A DNA stretch of 64,000 nucleotides from Fremontodendron californicum (Eukaryota; Streptophyta; Magnoliopsida; Malvales; Malvaceae). Of this stretch, positions 12,550 through 21,314 are shown in pieces. The notes under the pieces are model-generated. The model saw only the letters and a list, made by a program, of their open reading frames with translations. It did not search any database and was not told where the DNA came from. Numbering within the stretch: position 1 is the first letter of the stretch; the number at the start of each line of letters is the position of its first letter. Both the position numbers and the translations under genes were made by a program. The stretch is taken from assembly GCA_030761205.1 (NCBI GenBank), contig JAULJL010000011.1, positions 13,258,501 through 13,322,500 on the forward strand, given 5' to 3'.

Positions 12550-14052
12550 TGATAACTCGTATAATTATATAGTTCTTAGTTATGTTTTATTATTGTTTTG
12601 TGTCAAATACGAGTTATTATTGCTTAGTCTAATTGTGTTTATGATATTTTATATTTTTATGTAATTTGGTGTTTTTCACGAGTTTCTTTGAGTGATTTCA
12701 GATTACTAGGTTAAATCAAGAATTAAGGGCAAATCCAATTCAGTTCCAGTTCCGACACCTTTTGCCATATCAGCTATATCTGGAGTTTCACTGAAGCATT
12801 ACGGCTGAAATTTTTACAGTGCATAGTTAAGAGGCATATCTATCGTTTTCATGTTTTACACTTCTTGAAACGGAGTCGTTTTCCCTAGCGAAATCGACCA
12901 TCAAGTTGGCTGATGTGCAATGACGTCTGTGCTGACCTGTTTTGGTATTTTGATAATATCTTCCGATCCACATGAGCAAATGATCTGATTCCAATGGCTA
13001 TGGATCCGTAACTGATAGGGGTATATTTTTCTAGAAGACCATTTGATCAGATCGAGCCTTCAACATTGACAAAATCGACCATCAAGCTGGCTGATCAGAA
13101 TTGTCATACAATATGACGAAAATTGTTAGAAAAATGCACCCACCTATTATACCTACCTTTGAAATTTATAAAGCTTGTCTCTTGTCATTTAGCTCTCCAA
13201 AATGTGTATAAATAGAGGGCATTGGATGAGCATCATTATAGATTGGTAGGATATTAGCCATTGTAATAAAATTCTCTAAGTTTTCTTCTTCTTTCCTTTC
13301 TCTAGTTTTCGTTTTCTTTATTTACTTATGTTTCTTACATTTCTTTTCATTTTATTCATATCTAGTATGTGTGTTGCTAATCATATTGTTGAGGTGATGA
13401 GGTGAAGCTCTTGGTAAATGCTAAGGTTAGTCTCTTAAACATGAGCTAAAATGAATCATCATTTATAAACACTAGTATAGATAATATTTTCTTTTGGTTT
13501 AAAAACATACTTACAAAGTAGGGATCTTGATTCATTATTGACAAGGAAAATGGCACAGTAAATGCTTGGTTTCATAACCTTGATTTGTTGTAGACATATA
13601 CCTTGGCATAAGGAATGCTTGGACTCTTTTTATGAGTTTTGAGGACACCAAATGAACATAATATCATATGCTATGGACGTTGGACAATTTGGACTGAATT
13701 GCTAAACCTTCCGATTGGAACCTCCGTTATGTGTGGATTTCAATTGTGTAATAAAACAAGATTAATCTTAGCATAACACCAAGAGTGGATTCTCTAACCT
13801 CAACATCTTTTCTTATTGTTTTTTATATCTTGTTTAATTTCTTTTATATTTTGTATATTTTGTTCTCTAATATCTTGTTTATCTTATTTTGTTGTTGATT
13901 CCCTAATATCTTGTTTACTTTCTTTGTCTTATATATTTATAAACTTATACTTACTAATACGCTTCCCTGTGGTTCGACCTCGGACACCCGATAATTTATT
14001 ACTTGAACATAACCTGCACTTGGGTTTACAACTCTTAATTGAGTCTCCATCA
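12550..14052 (+). repeat. 5' LTR of element C (1503 bp)
   Basis: TG...CA ends. Contains a TATA box at 13207-13214 and two copies of a roughly 24-bp block beginning AAATCGACCATCAAG at 12891-12914 and 13072-13095, upstream of the TATA box. Near the left end ATAACTCG is followed about 60 bp later by its inverse CGAGTTAT. The hydrophobic open frame at 13816-14103 is a chance frame in the T-rich end of the LTR. Confidence 0.93.
13207..13214 (+). promoter_or_regulatory. TATA box of element C 5' LTR
   Basis: TATAAATA followed by GAGGG. The same motif is at the matching place in both D LTRs but is missing from C's 3' LTR because of a deletion. Transcription would start roughly 25-35 bp downstream. 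Confidence 0.7.
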
Positions 14053-14058
14053 AGTTTT

Positions 14059-14076
14059 TGGCGCCGTTGCCGGGGA
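14059..14076 (+). other. primer-binding site of element C
   Basis: TGGCGCCGTTGCCGGGGA, 6 bp from the LTR end. This is the Asp-tRNA-type primer-binding site typical of Athila-group elements. Element D has the identical site. Confidence 0.85.
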
Positions 14077-14110
14077 GGCAATACTAAGTATATAAGTTTA
14101 TAAGTATATT

Positions 14111-14210
14111 TATTTTTATTGGCTGGTTATACCGCCTAATTTGTATATTAACTTTGTTTTATTTTTATTGGCTGGTTATACCGCCTAATCTGTATATTAA
14201 CTTTGTTTTA
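14111..14210 (+). repeat. 50-bp tandem duplication in C leader
   Basis: Two nearly identical 50-bp units, each containing GGCTGGTTATACCGCCTAAT. Element D has only one unit at the matching place (about 59525-59575), so the duplication is probably private to C. Confidence 0.8.
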
Positions 14211-14273
14211 TGCTTGTTTGGTGACGTGATTTTAGATCTCGTCGTTTAGTTAGATTTTATTGTGAAACTTTTT

Positions 14274-14282
14274 CAGGTAATC
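14274..14282 (+). promoter_or_regulatory. candidate 5' splice site before gag
   Basis: CAG|GTAATC with the cut after 14276, 26 bp before the gag start codon. It is conserved in D (minus strand, GT at 59453-59452). With the acceptor-like sites before the two accessory ORFs it could yield subgenomic mRNAs. Splicing is not demonstrated. Confidence 0.4.
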
Positions 14283-14302
14283 TTTCTAATACAACTCCGA
14301 CC

Positions 14303-16696
14303 ATGGCTGACAATGAAAGTGTTCATGCTGAAGATGAGAACAGACAAGTACGCACCATGCGTGACTACTTGCAACCAACTCGAAGCTCATCACCCTCTTG
14401 TTTTATTTTTCCTCTCAATGCAAACAACTTTCGTTTTAAACCAGGTATGATAGCTTTGCTTCCAAATTTCCATGGGTTAGAATCGGAAAGTGCTTACTCG
14501 TTTCTAAAAGACTTCGAAGATGTATGTGTCACCTTTAATGACCAACAATGTACAAATGAAATTGTCAAGCTAAAATTATTTCCTTTTTCTTTAAAAGATA
14601 AAGCAAAAATTTGGCTTCATAATTTAAAACCAAGGTCAATTGGCACATGGCAAGAATTACAAACTGAGTTTCTAAAGAAATTTTTCCCAGCACATAAAAC
14701 TACTACTTTGAAAAGACAGATTCAAAATTTCAATCAAAATCAAAATGAAGCATTTTTTCAGTGCTGGGAGCGTTTTAAAGATTTGTTAAGTTCTTGTCCA
14801 CATCATGGTTTTGAAAAATGGCGTCTTATTAGTTTCTTTTATGAAAGTTTAACTCCCGAAACTAAACAATTTGTTGAAACAATGTGTAACGGTGAGTTTC
14901 TAGAAAATGAACCTGAAGAAGCCTTTGACTACCTAGACCATTTGGCAGATAACTCTCAAGCCTGGCACACAGATAATTCCTCTGAAAGTTCCAATAGATC
15001 TAATCTTGTTTCTAACAGAGGTAAATATCATTTTAGTCAAGAAGATGAGATAAAAGCTAAAGTAGCTAATTTGGCTAGAAAGATTGAAGCCATGGAACTT
15101 AGAGAAGTAGAAGAAGTCAAAACGGTTAAAAATGAAGAAAGTTATGGAATTTGTGAAATCATGGGACACCCCACTTCTGAATGTCCAAACATTCCCATTC
15201 TTAAAGAAGCGTTGCATGATCAAGTAAATTCCATAAACACATTTAAAAAGCCTTTTCCTTCTCCTTACTCTGAAACGTATAACCCTGAATGGAGAAATCA
15301 TCCCAACTTCAGTTGGCGGAATAATAATCATGTTCAGGTACCACAATCTCAAAAGCCGGGCAACACTTTTTCCTATCAACCTTCACGTGTACAAACCTTG
15401 GAAGAGACATTGCAAGCATTCATGCAAACACAAGCAAATGTGAATAACCAAACTTCACAGGACATCAATGAGATCAAAAACACCTTGTCCACATTGACAG
15501 CTTCATTACGCACTCAAGAAAAAGGTAAGTTCCCTGCTCAACCTCAGCCTAACCCTTCTACTCAATGTCTTGTTTCTTGCTCCAATGAAACTCAACAGGA
15601 AAATGCCAGTTCTATCACAACTCTTCGAAGTGGAAAGGCAATTGACAAAAACATTCCATCAAAAGACCAAGATCCTCCTTCCCCTCCGAAAAGTAATGGT
15701 AAGGATGATGGTAAGTCTGAACTTCTTGAAAATTTGGACAAAGAAAAAGGTATGCATCGTGCTCCTTTTCCTCAAAGGTTGCAAACAATAAAGAATTTGA
15801 ATCAAAATGCAGAAATTTATGAACTTTTCAAACAAGTTAAGATTAACATTCCTTTATTGGATGCAATCAAACAAGTTCCATCTTATGCTAAATTTTTGAA
15901 GGACATGTGCACAGTTAAAAGGAAACATAATGTACAAAAGAAAGCATTTTTGACGGAAAGTGTGAGCTCAATCATTCAGCACCTTACTCCACCAAAATTC
16001 AAAGATCCTGGATGTCCAACAATCTCATGCATCATTGGAAACACTAGAATAGAACGTGCATTGCTTGATCTTGGTGCTAGTGTTAATCTTTTGCCTTTTT
16101 CTGTTTATCAACAGTTAGGTTTAGGTGAACTCAAGGAAACACCTGTTACACTTCAACTAGCTGATCGTTCTGTAAAAATTCCTCGAGGGATAGTTGAAGA
16201 TGTTTTGGTTCAAATTGAAAATTTTTACTTCCCTGTTGATTTTATTGTTTTGGACACACATCCTGTTTCAAATCCAAATGTTCAAATTCCTGTTATATTA
16301 GTCCGTCCATTTCTTGCAACTTCTAATGCTCTGATAAATTGCAGGAATGGTATTTTAAACATTTCTTTTGGAAATATGACTTTATAATTAAATGTGTTCA
16401 ACATTTGCAAGCAACCTGGTGATGATTCAGAAGTACATGAAGTGGATTTCATTGAAGAACTTGTTCATGAACATCTCACCACTACCACATTCCATGATCC
16501 TTTAGAAGCTTATTTAATTGAATGTGAGTTTGATAATGCTTCAGAAATTTCACACACTGATTCTTTGTTAAATTCTTTTCAGGATAAGCATTGTTGGAAA
16601 CAAAAGTTTGAGGAACTTCAATCACTCACAAATGTCACTGTACCATCAACTATTGAACCACCCAAGCTGGATTTAAAACCATTGCCATCGAGCTAA
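14303..16696 (+). pseudogene. gag: element C gag-protease, interrupted
   Basis: Starts MADNESVHAEDENRQV, the same start as the intact D protein. The gag core (about residues 60-200) includes KAKIWLHNLKPRSIGTWQEL. The zinc-knuckle region reads YGICEIMGHPTSEC, so the first Cys of the C-x2-C-x4-H-x4-C motif present in D is replaced by Tyr. The protease motif is LLDLGASVNLLP, followed by VILVRPFLATSNA, where D has Gly for the second Val. A TAA at 16385-16387 replaces a Glu codon. The frame then reopens to 16696, where loss of one base near 16688 shifts it before RT. D shows the unbroken arrangement. A truncated Gag-protease could still be made. Confidence 0.92.
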
Positions 16697-16707
16697 AATA
16701 TTCCTTT

Positions 16708-19569
16708 TTGGGTGAGAATGAAACTTTTCCAGTCATAATTTCTTCACATCTTGATGAACTACAAGAAGGTAAGTTGTTACAACTTTTGAAGATGCACAAA
16801 AATGCATTAGGATGGACCTTAGCTGACATAAAGGGAATAAGCCCATTAATCTGCACACATAATATTTATTTAGAGGAAAATGCTAAACCCTCTAGACAAA
16901 TGCAACGAAGGCTTAATCCTAATATGAAAGAAGTAGTGAGAAATGAAGTCATTAAACTTCTAGATAATGGAATCATTTATCCTATCTCTGATAGCAAATG
17001 GGTAAGTCCTACTCAAGTCGTACCTAAGAAATCTGGAGTTACTGTAGTTAAAAATGAAAACAATGAATTAATTCCAACTAGGACTGTTACTGGTTGGCGC
17101 ATGTGCATTGACTACAGGAAACTTAACTCAGTGACGAGGAAAGATCATTTCCCTTTGCCTTTCATGGATCAAATCTTAGAAAGAGTTGCAGGGCATGAGT
17201 TTTATTGTTCTCTAGATGGATATTCTGGGTATAATCAAATTGCCATTGCACTTGAGGACCAAGAGAAAACCACTTTTACATGTCCTTTTAGTACTTTTGC
17301 ATATCGTAGAATGCCATTTGGATTATGTAACGCCCCTGCCACATTTCAAAGATGCATGCTTAGTATTTTTAGTGACATGATTGAACGTAATCTTGAGATT
17401 TTCATGGATGATTTTTCTGTTTCTGGTGATTCATTTGATGATTGCTTAGCCAATTTGAAAAATGTATTGATTAGGTGTGAAGAAAAAAATCTTGTTCTTA
17501 ATTGGGAAAAATGTCATTTCATGGTCACTAAAGGTATTGTACTAGGTCACATTGTTTCTGCAAAAGGGATTGAGGTAGACAAGTCAAAAATTGAATTGAT
17601 TGCTAATCTACCCACACCAAAGACAGTAAAGGACATTAGGTCATTCTTGGGACATGCAGGTTTTTATAGAAGATTCATAAAAGATTTTAGCACGATATCT
17701 AAACCTCTATGTAATCTTTTAATGAAAGACACTGCATTTGAATGGACTAAAGATTGTGAAGATGCTTTTGAAAAACTCAAAAATATGCTCATTACTGCTC
17801 CTATTATGAGATCTCCTGATTGGTCTTTACCATTTGAAATAATGTGTGATGCTAGTGACTATGCTGTTGGTGCTGTGTTAGGACAAAGAAAAGATAAGAA
17901 ACCACATGTAATTTACTATGCAAGTAAAACTTTAAATAGAGCCCAAATGAATTATTCCACTACAGAAAAGGAATTACTTGCAGTTGTTTTTGCATTGGAT
18001 AAATTCAGATCTTACCTTGTTGGATCATCAATTGTTGTCTTTAGTGGTCATGCAGCTTTAAAATATCTTCTCTCTAAGAAGGATGCAAAACCTAGGTTGC
18101 TGAGGTGGATCCTTTTGCTGCAAGAATTTGACATCACCATTCGAGATAAAAAATGAGTAGAAAATGTGGTGGCTGATCATTTATCAAGACTTGTTTGTGA
18201 TGAATCTTTTGGAACCTCACCAATAAATGATACTTTTCCTGATGAACAACTTCTAATTGTCTCCACGACACCTTGGTTTGCTGACATTGCTAATTTTCTT
18301 GCTACAGGAAAAATTCCTTCTCAATGGAGCCCCCAAGATAAAAGGAAGTTTCTGAATGAGGTAAAGAAGTTCTATTGGGATGACCCTTACTTGTTCAAAT
18401 ATTGTCCTGATCAGATTTTTCGAAGATGCATTCCCGACAATGAGGTAAGTAGTGTAATTAAGTTTTGTCATTCCGAGGCATGTGGTGTTCATTTTTCATC
18501 AAAGAAAACTGCTGCAAAAATTTTACAGTGTGGATTTTACTGGCCAACTTTATTCAAAGATGCATATAATTTTTGCAAGTCATGTGAAAGTTGTCAAATA
18601 TTAGGTTCCATTTCGAAAAAAAACATGATGCCTTTGAACCCAATTCTTGTAATTGAAATTTTTGACTGTTGGGGTATTGATTTCATGGGACCATTTCCAC
18701 CATCTTTTGGTTTCTTATACATTTTAGTTGCAATAGATTATGTTTCAAAGTGGATAGAGGCAATTCCATGTCGAAATAATGATCACAAAACAGTGATTAA
18801 ATTTTTAAAAGAAAATATTTTGAGTCGATTTGGAATTCCTCGATCTATCATAAGTGATGGGGGAACACATTTTTGCAACAAGGTTTTTGAAACATTAATG
18901 AAGAAATATGCCATTACACACAAAGTTGCAACCCCTTATCACCCGCAGACAAATGGACAGGTAGAATTAGCAAATAGGGAGATTAAACAAATTTTGGAAA
19001 AGACGGTTAATCCAAATCGCAAAGATTGGTCTCTTAGACTTAACGATGCATTATGGGCCTATCGAACAGCTTTTAAAACAGCATTGGGCATGTCTCCTTA
19101 TAGGCTAGTTTATGGAAAACCTTGTCATTTACCTGTGGAACTTGAGCATAAAGCATATTGGGCCATTAAAATGTTCAACTCAAACCTTGATGACGCTTCT
19201 AATTTACGGAAATTACAAATAAATGAACTTGAGGAACTCAGAAATGATGCATATGAGAATTCTAAAATTCATAAAGAAAGAACTAAAGCCTTTCATGACA
19301 AGTTAATTTCAAGAAAAACATTTGATGTTGGGCAAAAAGTTCTACTTTATAATTCTAGACTTCACATATTTCCTGGTAAGTTGAGATCAAGATGGACTGG
19401 CCCATTTGTGGTTAAGCATGTGTATCATTATGGAGCAGTTGACATTGAGAATCCTCAAAATGGTAACGTATTCAAGGTAAATGGACAAAGACTCAAACTC
19501 TTTTTGGAAAATCATGTTACTCAAGAAGAGGTTGTTTTTCTTTCTGATCCTTGTTTTGAAAATAACTAG
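16708..19569 (+). pseudogene. pol: element C RT-RNase H-integrase, interrupted
   Basis: RT motifs: CIDYRKLNSVTRKDHFPLPF, DGYSGYNQIAI, FGLCNAPATF and the active site FMDDFSVSGD. RNase H: MCDASDYAVGAVL and TEKELLAVVF are present, but the usual FSDH is FSGH, so a catalytic Asp is lost. A TGA at 18154-18156 replaces a Gly codon before the RNase H end (VVADHLSRL). Integrase reads from 18166: HSEACGVHF, CKSCESCQ, WGIDFMGPF, IISDGGTHF and the QVELANREIKQ Glu. It ends with LYNSRLHIFPGKLRSRWTGPFVV, a C-terminal signature of the Athila group. No chromodomain follows. The stop, the upstream frameshift and the Asp loss make C non-autonomous. Confidence 0.93.
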
Positions 19570-19767
19570 ATGTAAATATAATTTTTACTAATTTCCAAAA
19601 CAAAAAAAAAAATAATAATAATACATTTTTTTAACCCCGGTTAAATGGCGGATAATGGTACTCCGTGATTATTTAAGTCGGTTCCATCAGCTACCCACAA
19701 AACTGATATTGTATATACATTTCTCTTTCAATTTCTCTTTCATTTTTTTTTTATTTTTTTTTTCAGG
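19570..19767 (+). promoter_or_regulatory. pol-to-accessory spacer with candidate 3' splice site
   Basis: Ends in a long pyrimidine run and TTTCAG|G, with the AG at 19765-19766, directly before the ATG of the cysteine-rich ORF. D keeps the same junction (minus strand, AG at 53988-53987). A poly-pyrimidine tract plus CAG directly before a start codon is what a spliced env-like subgenomic mRNA would need. Confidence 0.45.
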
Positions 19768-20304
19768 ATGGATGATATTCTCAAAAGATTGCAGAAACGA
19801 TTCCCTCCTTTTCCTCGAAATATTTTACTGAAGCTTTACCAAGTTCAATTTGAAAGATTAAGAATGCTTATGCACAAAGGGATTCCTGAAGACATACGTT
19901 GGATAATTGAAGCCAAGGTACGTGAAGATGAATATCTTCCTGTTTTGCATTTACCAGGTACAGGTAGAAGCACTTTTGCAAAGAAGCGACGAGCAAAGCG
20001 CATGAGTTCAAATTGCCACAAATGTGCACGATGGACGTGTAACGGTAAATGTCGTTCTATTGGGATTCCGTCCTCTAATCGAGATGATAAAATTGAATTC
20101 ATTAAGGATGGACTGAGTAAGGAGAATTTGGGTAATATCCAACTTTCTCTTGAGACGCATCCTAGTGGAGACGTACAAAGAGAAATTCTTGATTTATGGC
20201 CGCAATTCCAAAGGGAATGGCAACATCTTGGGAATCTGATGTTAAAAGACCCTGTTTGCCAGCTTGTAAGAAAACTGGATGGGAAGCATATCCTCGACTC
20301 ATAG
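19768..20304 (+). CDS. cysteine-rich basic accessory protein of element C, carlavirus NABP-like layout
   Basis: 178 aa. Residues 1-60 are predicted helical and rich in Arg/Leu (RFPPFPRNILLKLYQVQFE). Residues 61-78 read HLPGTGRSTFAKKRRAKR, ending in a strongly basic patch (72-78) that could bind nucleic acid or act as a nuclear signal. Cys83, Cys86, Cys91 and Cys95 follow at once as C-x2-C-x4-C-x3-C, a likely zinc site. Then come GIP and FIKDG, and a C-terminal segment with WPQFQREW. The order GRS, basic patch, four Cys, Gly-Ile, FI-x-x-G recalls cysteine-rich nucleic-acid-binding proteins of carlaviruses, which are linked to silencing suppression and gene regulation. That resemblance is recognition only. 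It occupies the place where an env-like ORF may lie. D has the same frame length with one stop. Confidence 0.75.
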   Translation: MDDILKRLQKRFPPFPRNILLKLYQVQFERLRMLMHKGIPEDIRWIIEAKVREDEYLPVLHLPGTGRSTFAKKRRAKRMSSNCHKCARWTCNGKCRSIGIPSSNRDDKIEFIKDGLSKENLGNIQLSLETHPSGDVQREILDLWPQFQREWQHLGNLMLKDPVCQLVRKLDGKHILDS

Positions 20305-20666
20305 AAGGCGTTTAAGCCGTTTCTGGACGTAAAACCAGAGGAAGATGTGAGCCACAATCACAACTACAATAAATGACTTCTCAGCTTTTGGTTTGATTTG
20401 CAATAACTTCATTTCGGTTTAATTTACGTGTTGTTCGATTTGTGTAATTATTCTCGTTTTTTTTTTTGCATTGGTCTTTTACGGTTGATTTTTCTTCTCT
20501 TTTTGATTTTCTTCCTGAAATCACGCAAAAATCTTTTGTTAGGTTAACATTTTCTTCTGACAGGTCAAATACACTTTCGGCGACATTATTACTCTTGTCT
20601 GATTCACTACTCAGTCCTCTATATATTATACCATGTACTCATTCTCTTTCAGGCACTCGAAAAAAA
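20305..20666 (+). promoter_or_regulatory. spacer before LOG ORF: TATA-like box and candidate 3' splice site
   Basis: CTCTATATATTATA at about 20620-20633 resembles a TATA box and lies about 35-45 bp before the LOG start codon. ATTCTCTTTCAG|GCAC, with the AG at 20651-20652, resembles a 3' splice site 14 bp before the ATG. Both are kept in D. Either could drive LOG expression: an own promoter, or splicing from the leader donor at 14277. Confidence 0.4.
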
Positions 20667-21314
20667 ATGGAAAGTACTTCGTCCCAGCGCATTGAAAAAA
20701 TTTGTGTCTTTGGAGGTGCTTATCCAGGGAAAAATAAAATATTCGCTGATGAAGCCATAAGAGTTGGAGTAATACTTGCCCAACAAAAGATCCAGTTGAT
20801 TTATGGAGGCGATAGTACGGGTTTAATGGGAGCAGTCGCTACAGTAGCACACGCCGGAGGAAGTCCAGTTCTAGGAATAGTGCCAAAACTATTCACAGGT
20901 TTTTGTGGACCTACCGTGGGTAAGGAAATACAAGTCTGGAGTATCCCTGAACGGATGACAATCATGTACCATTCTGCCGATGCATTCATTGCTTTACCAG
21001 GAGGTCTGGGTACATTGGAAGAAATAGCTTGCGTGGCTTCTTGGTCATCTTTGGTCACAAATAAGAAACCCATTGGTTTGCTTAATATTAATGGTTATTT
21101 TAGTAATTTGCTTTCATATTTAGATAATGCTGTGGAAAATGGATTCATGTTTTCAGAGGCAAGGAGAACCATAATTTCTGCTACAACCATTGAAGATTTA
21201 CTCAAAAAGCTCCAAGCTTATGAGTATTTACCTGCTATGGTTGTTTCGCAAACGCTCGGAAAAAGAAAAAGAGATATAGACAAGCAAGGAGTGGATTGCA
21301 CTTTGTCTTTGTAA
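20667..21314 (+). CDS. LOG-family cytokinin riboside 5'-monophosphate phosphoribohydrolase carried by element C
   Basis: 215 aa, about the usual length of plant LOG proteins, which release active free-base cytokinin from its riboside monophosphate. The Rossmann-like N-terminus reads KICVFGGAYPGKN. YGGDSTGLMG at 46-55 is the phosphate-binding loop; D has the expected Gly at 49, so Asp49 is a change private to C. Arg96 aligns with the conserved catalytic Arg. DAFIALPGGLGTLEE at 105-119 holds the PGGxGTxxE signature. GLLNINGYFSNLLSYLD at 138-153 is also typical. The Lys and Glu usually found just after Arg96 are Met and Ile here. The C-terminus has a basic KRKR at 199-202. I chose the ATG at 20667 because homology begins there and D shares it; the longer frame from 20466 lacks support. 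No introns, which fits capture of a processed mRNA. Confidence 0.88.
   Translation: MESTSSQRIEKICVFGGAYPGKNKIFADEAIRVGVILAQQKIQLIYGGDSTGLMGAVATVAHAGGSPVLGIVPKLFTGFCGPTVGKEIQVWSIPERMTIMYHSADAFIALPGGLGTLEEIACVASWSSLVTNKKPIGLLNINGYFSNLLSYLDNAVENGFMFSEARRTIISATTIEDLLKKLQAYEYLPAMVVSQTLGKRKRDIDKQGVDCTLSL

Noticed and set aside
13816..14103. Hydrophobic, membrane-like small frame repeated at 24248-24490, 49263-49559 and 59577-59900
   Set aside because: Lies across the T-rich LTR end. The hydrophobicity comes from T-rich codons and there is no independent start context, so an env-like protein is not supported.
14933..15379. 148-codon minus-strand open frame, repeated at 58351-58797
   Set aside because: It is the antisense reading of the gag coding sequence in C and D. 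It has no motif, and its conservation follows from gag.
20466..20666. N-terminal extension of the LOG frame
   Set aside because: Similarity to LOG proteins begins at the ATG at 20667. D lacks the same extended frame, and the extension covers the splice-acceptor-like and TATA-like sequences.
20801..21073. 90-codon frame antisense to LOG, repeated at 52766-53038
   Set aside because: Exact reverse-strand shadow of the LOG ORF with no domain.
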